Part shown: one piece after another, positions 55,660-63,457 of the stretch
Layout of the letters: the number at the start of each line of letters is the position of its first letter
How positions within the stretch are numbered: the first letter of the stretch is position 1
Assembly: GCF_022809715.1 (NCBI RefSeq)
Contig: NZ_CP094460.1
Location: forward strand, 1,488,001 to 1,552,000
DNA from: Burkholderia pyrrocinia
GTDB lineage: Bacteria > Pseudomonadota > Gammaproteobacteria > Burkholderiales > Burkholderiaceae
Direction of reading: 5' to 3'
Length of the DNA: 64,000 nt
Position numbers and translations under genes: made by a program
The notes under the pieces: generated by a model
Told to the model about the DNA's origin: nothing
The model's database searches: none
The model's input: only the letters and a program-made list of their open reading frames with translations

Positions 55660-56946
55660 TCACCGGTGAGCGCGGCCCGCGGGACCCTGGCGTAGCAGGG
55701 CAACGTTCTCGTTGATGCGGCCTTGGATCGTGCGCAAGGTATCTCGAGTAATAATCCGCGGGTACATGTTCTCGGCCATGTCCGAGAATTGGCTGGCCAC
55801 TTCGCAAATGCCGTCAATCATTCTGCCGGCAACGGCCTGGGGCACTTCGGCTTCCTCGGCAAGCCGAAGCATGTGCGCGCGGGAAATCTCCAGTGCCTCA
55901 CCCATCACGTCCATTTGGTGATATCCACCGGGTCCCTCGCAGAAGGTCACGTCGTAGGCCGGCGCCAGTCTCCACTGACCATTTGGCGCCATGACGTAGG
56001 AGAAGTTCTTGGGATGGTCGTCTCGGTTGTTAAACGCGACGTTGAAGACGGCGCGCTCGAAGGCCCTCCCCATCTCTCGCACGTCGTTGGTACAGATCTG
56101 GGTCGCCCGCAAGAAGTTGAAGTAGTCCAACGACCCCGCAATCCGGTAATCGGCCCCCGTAAACGCCGCGAGACTCTGCATGGGGACGCGCAATCCATCA
56201 TGCCGATCAAAGCGCTTGCTGGCGAACGCCGCCAGCCCATTGGGCAAACCGAAGTACTGCGTGTCCGGGGTCTCGATGCCACATCTGCGCAGACATTCGG
56301 CGTAGACCATCTCGATGGCGCACACCTCGGCATGCTCTTCTCCGCCCGGGAACTTGACCAGCCAGGCGTCGAAGCCCGGCGTGACGGCCGTGGTAAGCCC
56401 ACCGGTTTGCGGATCGCGATAGACCAGGGCCTTGGGCCTTGCACCTTGGGGCGAGCCGCCCACCAGCAGCAACGTCTGCAGGAACTCACTACCTTCACCA
56501 TGGAGCACTTCCTGCACTTCGGCAGCAAGCTGTTCCAGCGGGATGTGGACGTCCGGCGCCTCTCCTTCGGGTGCGACGGGTTCAAACGTCATGGCCCCCA
56601 TCGCGTTGCTACCGATATAGGCCAACCGCTCCAGGGCGCCAATGCGGGCCGTGTTGAGTCCACGGCGCCTGAACATACGGTCCATCAGCAGCATGCCCCA
56701 CCCGTCTGGCAAGGCGTCATAGACAGGCCCCGGAAGTTGCAACTGATGGCCTGGGAAATCTCGCCGCAACTGAGGGCCCTCCAGCGGCAGCGTGTACGAA
56801 GACAGCTCCAGGCCCCTTTGCCTGGCCTCGTTGCTGTACTCGAACACGATCAGTGGGCGACCGGTCAGGGCTGTCGTGGAGACCAGCGTGCCCCAATGCC
56901 ATCGCTCCCCCCAGCCCTCGTAGAAGACATTCACTTGTTCAGGCAT
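55660..56946 (-). CDS. hipA: HipA-family serine/threonine kinase toxin
   Basis: The 428-residue HipA-like kinase carries the N-terminal couple domain (VNVFYEGWGERWHWGTL) and then the kinase fold. GSPQGARPKALV (about 164-174) supplies the glycine-rich loop, FDAWLVKFPGG holds Lys198, NNRDDHPKNFSY (306-317) is the catalytic loop with the Asp base, and LAPAYDVTFCEGPG the metal-binding Asp. HipA toxins phosphorylate aminoacyl-tRNA synthetases and induce dormancy. The start at 56946 overlaps the hipB stop by 8 bases, as in other hipBA operons. Codon bias is weaker than in betA, consistent with transfer. Confidence 0.9.
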   Translation of the reverse strand: MPEQVNVFYEGWGERWHWGTLVSTTALTGRPLIVFEYSNEARQRGLELSSYTLPLEGPQLRRDFPGHQLQLPGPVYDALPDGWGMLLMDRMFRRRGLNTARIGALERLAYIGSNAMGAMTFEPVAPEGEAPDVHIPLEQLAAEVQEVLHGEGSEFLQTLLLVGGSPQGARPKALVYRDPQTGGLTTAVTPGFDAWLVKFPGGEEHAEVCAIEMVYAECLRRCGIETPDTQYFGLPNGLAAFASKRFDRHDGLRVPMQSLAAFTGADYRIAGSLDYFNFLRATQICTNDVREMGRAFERAVFNVAFNNRDDHPKNFSYVMAPNGQWRLAPAYDVTFCEGPGGYHQMDVMGEALEISRAHMLRLAEEAEVPQAVAGRMIDGICEVASQFSDMAENMYPRIITRDTLRTIQGRINENVALLRQGPAGRAHR

Positions 56947-57256
56947 TGCTGGACTTCCTCCTTGTACGGAGGCGCTTGGCTGTTTTCTCGTAGCGCAGAA
57001 TGTCCTCGATGCTGTCCAGCTTTGGCTGGAACAGACCTTCGAACTCCTTGATTCGGCCGAGCGCCATCGCCACCCGGACCACGGCCTCGAAGCCGACATT
57101 GCGCCCGGCCTCCAGGTTGGACACGGTGTTGGCCCCAATGCCGGCACGCCCGGCCAGATCCGACTGAGTCATGCCCAGAGCCAAACGCTCTGTGCGCAAG
57201 CGATCGCAGAGGCGCTTGACGACCTCACTCGGCTTGCTAAAGCTTAAATCCAACAT
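56939..57256 (-). CDS. hipB: HipB-like XRE antitoxin
   Basis: The 105-residue HTH protein has an XRE domain at about 14-70: LCDRLRTERLALGMTQSDLA, then GIGANTVSNLEAGRNV. The basic tail (TAKRLRTRRKSSNA) overlaps the start of hipA. It should neutralise HipA and repress the hipBA promoter. It is the first gene of the two-gene unit. Confidence 0.9.
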   Translation of the reverse strand: MLDLSFSKPSEVVKRLCDRLRTERLALGMTQSDLAGRAGIGANTVSNLEAGRNVGFEAVVRVAMALGRIKEFEGLFQPKLDSIEDILRYEKTAKRLRTRRKSSNA

Positions 57257-57295
57257 AGTGTGTATCTACCCCTTCTATGCCAGTTAGCACCCAAA

Positions 57296-57324
57296 ATTAT
57301 AGAATTAACGCCACCTTGGCTCAA
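57296..57324 (-). promoter_or_regulatory. Sigma-70 promoter of hipBA
   Basis: On the minus strand TTGAGC (57319-57324) and TATAAT (57296-57301) are separated by 17 bases, a near-ideal sigma-70 promoter 39 bases before the hipB start. The flanking GTTA...TAAC pattern could be the HipB operator. Confidence 0.7.
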
Positions 57325-57384
57325 GAGGCGTAATTCCTAAATTTCACGCCTTATCGGCAAAATTACGACAATAACCACAATATA

Positions 57385-57700
57385 ATGGAGTTAAGCAGCT
57401 CCACGCCAAAGAAGCGGCCGATCAGACCGCTCCGGCTGCGCGGACTATCCGGGGCAGTGCGGAGGTCGGATCCCATGTTGCACGAGTGCACGGGATGGGT
57501 GAACCGGATCGTGTACTTCGTCGGTTCGCTCATGCCGCTGGCACCTTCGAAGGCAAAGATGTCCGCGAGCGCGGCGCTCTTCGCCTAAGGCATGCCCAGA
57601 CTGCAGGACTGGTGGATGTCGACGCCCGCACGTGCGGATGGAACGACAAGAACGCTGCTCGGGGCCAAGGATCCTCTCCCTCTCAAACGTTTGCGAAACA
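57385..57700 (-). pseudogene. Possible VgrG N-terminal fragment
   Basis: Read on the minus strand, the sequence gives LAPSSVLVV...VDIHQSCSL, an in-frame TAG near 57589, then ADIFAFEGASGMSEPTKYTI and RFTHPVH. The second segment resembles the first beta-domain of some Burkholderia VgrG spike proteins. After RFTHPVH the reading becomes unrelated. The frame has no start with a ribosome-binding site and is interrupted, so this is a remnant at most. The identification is from memory of the family pattern and needs a search. Confidence 0.35.
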
Positions 57701-57816
57701 ACCCGGGACGATCTTGTTCTGCATACCTTAAGAATTAAATTGAACGAGTCCTGAAATGCGATTGGAATGAAAGGAAGTCTGTCGGGCCACAAGGCGCCAA
57801 TCATGACCACACTTCA

Positions 57817-57966
57817 GATTCGCGGCAGGAAGCCGCTCGCGTGCGTCGTCGTGCGTTACTTCGTCGCGAAGGCGGCAAGGCAGCCGGAGACAGTCTGACG
57901 GTTGCGGGCGCGTTGCCCGAACGCCCACGAGAAACGCCGCCGACGATTACCGTCGGCGGCGTTTTT
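57817..57966 (+). repeat. Diverged second copy of the betA 3' end and terminator
   Basis: The sequence from 57817 to the TGA at 57896-57898 matches the betA end (55341-55449) in the same frame, except for one 24-base in-frame deletion. It reads IRGRKPLACVVVRYFVAK and ends ARQPETV with a stop, against [18 protein letters not shown] and VRQPETV in betA. The similarity goes on through a terminator-like hairpin, AAACGCCGCCGACG (57932-57945) with CGTCGGCGGCGTTT (57951-57964) and a T-run. The two copies flank the hipBA segment as direct repeats. Confidence 0.85.
57932..57966 (+). terminator. Terminator hairpin at the outer edge of the hipBA island
   Basis: A 14-bp perfect stem with a 5-base loop is followed by TTTTT on the plus strand. 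It also faces the end of the phosphatase gene on the other strand (stop at 57977) and may serve both directions. Confidence 0.85.
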
Positions 57967-57976
57967 CATTTCCGGC

Positions 57977-58561
57977 TCAACCGTTGTTGACCTCTTGCCG
58001 CAAATGCTCGACGTCGACGTGCTTCAGGTAATTCGTGATGTTCTGCCAGATCGGATGGAACCCGTAGCCGCCGTGCTGCAGTTCGTCGAGCGCCTGCTCG
58101 CGCGTCCAGCCCTGGTACACCATCCGGTACAGCGCCGACACGAGCCCGGTGCGATCGGCGCCGTGCTGGCAATGGATCAGCACCGGGCCGTCCTGGTCGG
58201 CGGTCCGCAGCGCCTTCAGCGCGGCGACCATGTCTTCGTCGCGGATGTACCACGTATTGATCCGGATGCGCTGCATCGTGATCTGCGTGCCGGCCAGGAT
58301 GCTGTCGTCCGCGTGAAATGCGCGGAAGCTGATGACCTTGCGGATGCCGAGCTTCTGCAATTCCGGCACGTCTTCCCGCGAAAGCTGCGCGCTGCGGTAC
58401 AGCGTCGGCGTGATGCGATGCAGGTTGTTCACGCGCGCATCGGCAATGTTTTGCGCCCATTGGATCGGGCGTGAGGAAACGCCGGACACCGGGTCCGCAT
58501 GGGCCGGCTGCACGAGCCCGGCAAGCGTAACGGCGATCGCGGCAATGAAGGCGATCTTCAT
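57977..58561 (-). CDS. Exported dual-specificity/tyrosine phosphatase-like protein
   Basis: The 194-residue protein has a signal peptide of about 22 residues (FIAAIAVTLAGLVQPAHA). The catalytic loop is HCQHGADRTG, the C(x)5R signature of DSP/PTP enzymes, preceded by a conserved Asp-rich INTWYIRDEDM. Such small exported phosphatases may act on phosphoinositide-like or phosphatidylglycerophosphate-like lipids as well as proteins. It is the last gene of a three-gene unit after a membrane protein and a lipid glycosyltransferase, which favours a lipid substrate; this is inference. Confidence 0.85.
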   Translation of the reverse strand: MKIAFIAAIAVTLAGLVQPAHADPVSGVSSRPIQWAQNIADARVNNLHRITPTLYRSAQLSREDVPELQKLGIRKVISFRAFHADDSILAGTQITMQRIRINTWYIRDEDMVAALKALRTADQDGPVLIHCQHGADRTGLVSALYRMVYQGWTREQALDELQHGGYGFHPIWQNITNYLKHVDVEHLRQEVNNG

Positions 58562-58574
58562 GTTGGTTCGGTGT

Positions 58575-59069
58575 TCAGTGGAATGCGCGCTCGCGCTCGC
58601 GCGACAGGATGAACAGGACGATCGCGGCGGCGCTCATCGTCCAGTAGTCGGTAGGCGCCACGCCCAGCCAGTGGATATGCCAAGGCACGTGCGCCGGGTT
58701 GAAGCGGGCAAGGCCGTAGGCCGGATTCAGCACGAACCACAGAAAATCCTCGGTCAGCCAGAACACCATGATGCACGCGATGATGCGGGCTTCGATGCGC
58801 CACGACCAGCGCGCGTTGAAGATGGGCGGCAGATGGAAGAACAGCGCGACGAACGGGAACACCCACGCGTGGTATCCGGTCATCGGGCGCCCGCCCCAGA
58901 AGATATCGAGCAGCCAGTGCTTGTCGATGCGCCAGGTCGGCAGGTTGGCGGCCCAGCCCGCGCTGCCCTCGATCTGGATCTCGACGTTCGCGAAAAAGAA
59001 CGCGAGCAACATGACCCACGCGACGACGAACAACGTATGGCGCGTCGGCACAAAACGCGCGACGCTCAT
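58575..59069 (-). CDS. Integral membrane protein, unknown function
   Basis: This 164-residue protein has about five hydrophobic segments (LFVVAWVMLLAFFFANVEI, HAWVFPFVALFFHL, IIACIMVFWLTEDFLWFVL and YWTMSAAAIVLFILS). Trp and His are abundant at the segment ends (VPWHIHWLGV). The ATG at 59069 overlaps the stop of the glycosyltransferase gene by 4 bases, so the two are coupled. The family is not recognised; it could be a partner or acceptor-lipid carrier for the glycosyltransferase. Confidence 0.75.
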   Translation of the reverse strand: MSVARFVPTRHTLFVVAWVMLLAFFFANVEIQIEGSAGWAANLPTWRIDKHWLLDIFWGGRPMTGYHAWVFPFVALFFHLPPIFNARWSWRIEARIIACIMVFWLTEDFLWFVLNPAYGLARFNPAHVPWHIHWLGVAPTDYWTMSAAAIVLFILSRERERAFH

Positions 59070-60208
59070 GCGGCAGGCTCCAGGCCGAGCACGCGATCGA
59101 GCACGAAGCGTCCTGCCAGCGGCCGCCCGAGCGGGGCCAGGCGGCGGCGCATGTCGGCCAGGCGCTCCGGCGTCTGCAGCAGCGCGCGGATCCGGTAGAC
59201 GAGCGCATCGTCGTCGATGGCCTTCAGCGCAACGCCCTGTTCGAGCAGGAAATCCGCATTGCGCTCTTCCTGGCCCGGAATCGGCGAGTTGACGATCATC
59301 GGCAGCTGCATCGCGAGACATTCGGACGTCGTCAGGCCGCCCGGCTTCGTGATGACGAGGTCGGCACAGGCCATCAGGCGTTCGACCTGCTGCGTGAAGC
59401 CCTGCGGAAAGAGCCGGCCCGGATGCCGCGCAGCGAGCGCCTGCAGCGACGCCAGCATCGCCTGGTTCTTGCCGGCCAGCGCGATCAACTGGAAATCGGC
59501 GTCCATCTCCAGCAGCCGCGTCGCCAGCACGTCGAGTCCGCCGAGGCCCGCACCACCGGACATCATCAGGAACGTCGGTCGCGCGGGATCGAGGCCGAAT
59601 TCGGCCGCGCAGGCCGCGCGGTCAAGCGGCTGGCCGAACGCCGGCATGATCGGGATGCCGCTGACATGCACCGTTTCAGGCGCCATGCCGCGCGCGTGCA
59701 TGCGCCACGCGATCTCGTCGTTGGCCGCGAAGTAGCCGCGCATGTTCGGCACGACCCACATGCTGTGCAGGTCGAAATCGGTGACCTGCACCCACACCGG
59801 CGTGTCGACGCGCCCCTTGCGGATCTCGCGCGACAGCAGTTCGGCCGGCAGGAAGTGCGTGCAGATGATCGCGTCCGGGCGCTGCCGTTCGATTTCCGCG
59901 AGCAGCTGCCGGCAATTGAGCCGCTCGATCGCGCGCCGGATTTTCTGCGACGGCGCGGCGGGATCGACCTCGTCGGTCTTCTGGTACAGGTAACCCCACA
60001 GCGCCGGCTGGCTGCTGACGAGCTTGATGTAGAGGTCGGTGTACAGCTTGCGAAAGCCGGTGGACACGAAATCCATCACGTCCAGGTGCGTGGCTTCGAT
60101 GCCGGCGGGATGACTGCCTGCGAATGCGCGGATCGCTTCGGCCGCGCGGGTATGCCCGGCGCCCGCGCTGACGCTCAGGAGAAGAATTTTTTTGTTGTGC
60201 TTTGACAT
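59066..60208 (-). CDS. MGDG-synthase/UgtP-like lipid glycosyltransferase
   Basis: The 380-residue GT28-type enzyme has the MGDG-synthase N-terminal domain (LLLSVSAGAGHTRAAEAIRA) and ICTHFLPAELLSREI in the middle. The C-terminal nucleotide-sugar site has MMSGGAGLGGLDVL and DLVITKPGGLTTSECLAMQLPMIV. Such enzymes transfer a hexose from a UDP-sugar to diacylglycerol at the membrane. It heads the operon with a membrane protein and an exported phosphatase. Glycolipid synthesis under phosphate limitation is a known use in other proteobacteria, but no Pho box was identified here. Confidence 0.88.
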   Translation of the reverse strand: MSKHNKKILLLSVSAGAGHTRAAEAIRAFAGSHPAGIEATHLDVMDFVSTGFRKLYTDLYIKLVSSQPALWGYLYQKTDEVDPAAPSQKIRRAIERLNCRQLLAEIERQRPDAIICTHFLPAELLSREIRKGRVDTPVWVQVTDFDLHSMWVVPNMRGYFAANDEIAWRMHARGMAPETVHVSGIPIMPAFGQPLDRAACAAEFGLDPARPTFLMMSGGAGLGGLDVLATRLLEMDADFQLIALAGKNQAMLASLQALAARHPGRLFPQGFTQQVERLMACADLVITKPGGLTTSECLAMQLPMIVNSPIPGQEERNADFLLEQGVALKAIDDDALVYRIRALLQTPERLADMRRRLAPLGRPLAGRFVLDRVLGLEPAA

Positions 60209-60586
60209 CTGACTGACCGTTTCGATGAAGGTGATCCGGACGCGGGTTCGGCAGCGGCGCTCTCACGCGACTGCGTCTCGCGTCCGGCTTTCAACAAGCT
60301 TGGCGGATCTTCGGCGGTGCGGGCGGTCGGGTACCCCGAATCGATCGATCGCCGGCATTGCCTGCGGAATCATACTGCGTCCGGTCGATGCGGCTCGGAT
60401 CTGCTGCCGCCGCGCTGTCAGTCAGGGTGGCATGGCGCGCGGTCGGCGGGAGACGCCGACCGTGCGTGACGACGAGGGGCGCCGCTGCTTCATGCCCCAC
60501 TCGCGCGCGCGAATGGGGTGCCGTATTTCAGCGCGAGCGGGTGCTCGCGCGCAGGTCATGTCGTTTCATGTCGGCAAAGCCGAGTG
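60209..60586. other. Intergenic stretch without a supported gene
   Basis: This 378-base stretch lies upstream of the glycosyltransferase operon and downstream of the hypothetical gene on the same strand. I see no coding signal, terminator or clear promoter in it. Confidence 0.5.
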
Positions 60587-61708
60587 TCAGCGGGCCTTCT
60601 CTGCGTCTTCGCCGAACCGGGCCGTCGCCACGGCCCGCGTCCGCATCCGCTTTGCGCGGACGATCGGGTTCCATCGCGACGTCAGGCTCATCGCGTCGCG
60701 CAGGTGTTCGAACCCGACATCCTCCTTCGGCCCGAAGCGGCTGACCGCCGGCCACGCGAGCACGTCGTCGAGCCACGCCTGCCATGTGTCGCCATGAAAA
60801 CGACCGCCGATTTCCCGCACCGCGTCCGGCGCGGCGATCACGATGCCCGCCAGCAGGTAGTACGCCCAGAAGCTGCCCGCGCCGACGAGTCGATCGAGCC
60901 GGCACACGGACAGCGCGGCAAGCAACCCGTCCACCGACGCGAGATCGGCGCGATGCGCGCGGATCGCCCGCGCAACGAGGTTGTGCTGACCGCCATACGC
61001 GGCAACGGAAATCCCGTTGCCGGCTGCGAGCGCGGCCGAGAACATCGCGAGCGCGGCCATCTCGTCGATGCGTGATGCATCGTCGCGCGGGCCGCACACG
61101 CGCAGCACGATCGCGTCGATGATGGCGCCGGGACGGGCCGATGTTTCCGCAGTCGTCGCCGCAACGACGGCCAGCTTTTCTCTCAGGTTCTTCGCAGGCG
61201 GCGTCTCACCCTGCTCTTCTCTTTCATGTGCGGTACGTTCGCCAACGTCTGCGCCGTTGCATTCGACACCGCCGGCAATCCGCGCGAGCGCGGCCCAGCC
61301 GACATCTTGATCGTCGAATGCGCACGCGTCGATCACGCCGTGCGCCGCGTCGAACACGGCGCTCGAGCCGGGGCAACGGCGTTCGGCTTCGGCAAGCTGC
61401 TGCGCGGACGGCACATGCGAGCATGCGCCGAGCGGGTCGGTCGGGTCGCAAGCGCAGCCGCCGCCATCCGTTGCGATCCACGGCGCAAGCCCGTGAAGAA
61501 CGGCCGCTGCGTCACGAGACAGGCTCGCGCCCGCCCGCATGCGTATCGCGTATGACGCGACGACGGTCGTGTCGCCGGCGTCGCCCGCCGCCGGCGCGCA
61601 AGCGGCGGCGTCGAGATGTTCGATCAGGTACTGCAGCCACGCGGCCGTGCGCAGCCGGTCAGGCGTCGCGCCGCGGGCATCGCCATACTTCGCTGGGTCG
61701 GTGAGCAT
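60587..61708 (-). CDS. Hypothetical protein, all-helical, unknown function
   Basis: This 373-residue protein lacks a signal peptide and membrane anchor. It is Ala-rich and mostly helical. Visible blocks are LRTAAWLQYLIEHLDAAACA near the N-terminus, IDEMAALAMFSAALAAGNGI in the middle, and DTWQAWLDDVLAWPAVSRFG near the C-terminus; the end is Arg-rich. A Cys/Asp cluster (GGGCACDPTDPLGACSH) near residue 75 might bind a metal. The ATG at 61708 was chosen over the long upstream extension because the conserved-looking part begins there. No family is recognised. Confidence 0.55.
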   Translation of the reverse strand: MLTDPAKYGDARGATPDRLRTAAWLQYLIEHLDAAACAPAAGDAGDTTVVASYAIRMRAGASLSRDAAAVLHGLAPWIATDGGGCACDPTDPLGACSHVPSAQQLAEAERRCPGSSAVFDAAHGVIDACAFDDQDVGWAALARIAGGVECNGADVGERTAHEREEQGETPPAKNLREKLAVVAATTAETSARPGAIIDAIVLRVCGPRDDASRIDEMAALAMFSAALAAGNGISVAAYGGQHNLVARAIRAHRADLASVDGLLAALSVCRLDRLVGAGSFWAYYLLAGIVIAAPDAVREIGGRFHGDTWQAWLDDVLAWPAVSRFGPKEDVGFEHLRDAMSLTSRWNPIVRAKRMRTRAVATARFGEDAEKAR

Positions 61709-61933
61709 GGGTCGTCCGGGAGTGTTCTGGCCAATTGGAATAATGTTGTTTCGGTCCGCGCGGTACACCGTGCCGACCTTGCAGGTCCGCCCGCATCGGA
61801 TCGCGACACGGGCGGCCCATCGGCCGTCGCGCCGATACGCGCGACGGCACGAATGCATCGAAGCTGCGGACACCCGCCGCGCATGCCGCACGGCCCTCGC
61901 GCACGGCGGACGCCCCGCTTCGATCCGCGACGC

Positions 61934-62437
61934 TTACTGCACGTGGAACTTCGGCGACGTCGTGACCGTGCCGGACACCGTGCAATTCGGCGTCAATGCA
62001 GCGTTATTGAACGTCAGCGACGAGTTCGGGTCGTTCCAAGCCGTTACCACCTTGCTCGGGCCGCACGCGCCGAGCAGCGCGACGTTCACCTGCACGTTGT
62101 TGATCGACAACTGCGTCGTGCTGTCGGCCTGGCCCGTCCACGGCGACGTGCTGCTCGCGCTGCCGCTGATCAGTCCGCACGTGGCGCCTCCGGCGAACTG
62201 CGTCGACGTGATGTGGACGATGCCGGTCGACGTGATCGTCCCGTTGAACGTCGCGGTACAGTTTGCGCTGATCGATCCCTTGCTGAGCGTCGTGAGCCCC
62301 GATACGGAGAACGGCTCGCCGTTCGGGTTCATCGGCTGCCCGTCAGCGCGCGAAACGGTGACTGCGAAAGCAGGCGCGGCCGAAACCGCGGTGAATGCCA
62401 CTGCAGCAACAAGCGATACGATTTTGCGAATGCTCAT
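61934..62437 (-). CDS. Exported PraB-like protein
   Basis: The 167-residue protein has a signal peptide (about 1-25, ending PAFA) and a mature part rich in Thr, Ser, Asn and Gly with short beta segments: FSVSGLTTLSKGSISANCTA, GIVHITSTQFAGGATCGL, LTFNNAALTPNCTVSGTV. Four Cys are placed so that two disulfides are possible. This pattern is like the PraA/PraB secreted proteins of Pseudomonas, which help growth on alkanes and emulsify hydrocarbons. The match is by pattern only. It sits next to an OmpW-family porin, a family also linked with hydrophobic substrates. Confidence 0.5.
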   Translation of the reverse strand: MSIRKIVSLVAAVAFTAVSAAPAFAVTVSRADGQPMNPNGEPFSVSGLTTLSKGSISANCTATFNGTITSTGIVHITSTQFAGGATCGLISGSASSTSPWTGQADSTTQLSINNVQVNVALLGACGPSKVVTAWNDPNSSLTFNNAALTPNCTVSGTVTTSPKFHVQ

Positions 62438-62558
62438 TTGAACTGCCCCCTCTCTTCACAAATGGCGGCACGCCGCCAGGAACGCAACCGTCCGGCCGAA
62501 AGAGCCCGGCCAGCCGGTCGCAGGAAGCCGCCGGCACGCGTCATGCGCGCCGGTCGGC

Positions 62559-63383
62559 TCAGAACTTGTAGGAAATCCCGACGAACGTGATCAGCGGATC
62601 GGCCTTCAGCCGCGTGCGCGTGGTCGCGAGCGTCGAACCGTCGGCCGCCTTGATCACGAGCGACGAGTACGTCTTCAGCGGCATGTAGGTCAGCGTCGCG
62701 GTGAGCCCCCAGTGCTTGTCGATCGCATAGCTCGCGCCGACGTTGTAGACCGGCGTGAACGACGACGACGCCTTGCCCTCCACCGACGTCGCCCCCGGCT
62801 TGCCGGCGCCGGCCGCGAGCACGCTGCCGAGGTTCTCGTTGATGTCCTTCGCGAAGTTGCCGTTCAGCTCGATGTTGCTGAACCAGCTGTAGGCCACGCC
62901 GATCCCGACGAACGGGCGGAACTTCGCCGTCGGCGCATTGAAGTAGTACTGCAGAATGATCGTGGGGCTCCACTGCCGCGCGTTCTTCACGGCCGGCTGG
63001 TTCGACGTCTTGTCCATGTCGACCGAACCGAGCGAGCCGGCCGGGCCCGGCGGCCGGATCACGCCGTGCCCGGTCAGCGTGAACTCGGGCGGCACGCCGA
63101 GCACCGACGTCACCGCGATATGGTCGGTGAAGAAGTGCGTGAGCGTGAGGCCGACCGTATCGGCGTTGTTGACCGTCAGGCTCGTGCCCGGCGACGTGAA
63201 CGACCCGGGCAGCCGCAGCGGCCCGTTGATCGGCATGTTCGCGAGATTCGTCGTCAGGCCATTGGTCGAATCCTGCGGCATGATGTGCAGCCAGCCCAGC
63301 GTCGCGACGTTGTCGCCCGCCTGCTGGGCCGATGCGAGTGTCGACACGCCTGCGACGACACCCGCGACAATCAGCTTCTTCAT
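62559..63383 (-). CDS. OmpW-family outer-membrane protein
   Basis: The 274-residue outer-membrane protein has a short signal peptide (KKLIVAGVVAGVSTLASA). The 8-stranded OmpW barrel includes NVATLGWLHIMPQDSTNGL, TVGLTLTHFFTDHIAVTSVL, PTIILQYYFNAPTAKFRPFVGIG and the C-terminal ITFVGISYKF. OmpW proteins take up small hydrophobic molecules. The ATG at 63383 begins the signal peptide; an earlier in-frame start is inside the upstream region. It lies 74 bases after the secreted protein gene and may be co-transcribed with it. Confidence 0.92.
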   Translation of the reverse strand: MKKLIVAGVVAGVSTLASAQQAGDNVATLGWLHIMPQDSTNGLTTNLANMPINGPLRLPGSFTSPGTSLTVNNADTVGLTLTHFFTDHIAVTSVLGVPPEFTLTGHGVIRPPGPAGSLGSVDMDKTSNQPAVKNARQWSPTIILQYYFNAPTAKFRPFVGIGVAYSWFSNIELNGNFAKDINENLGSVLAAGAGKPGATSVEGKASSSFTPVYNVGASYAIDKHWGLTATLTYMPLKTYSSLVIKAADGSTLATTRTRLKADPLITFVGISYKF

Positions 63384-63457
63384 GAAGTCTCCCCTCTCAT
63401 TCTGTCCGGGCGCCGCGCATCCGCGCGCGACGCCGCCGTGTCTCCGTCCGGGTGTGG

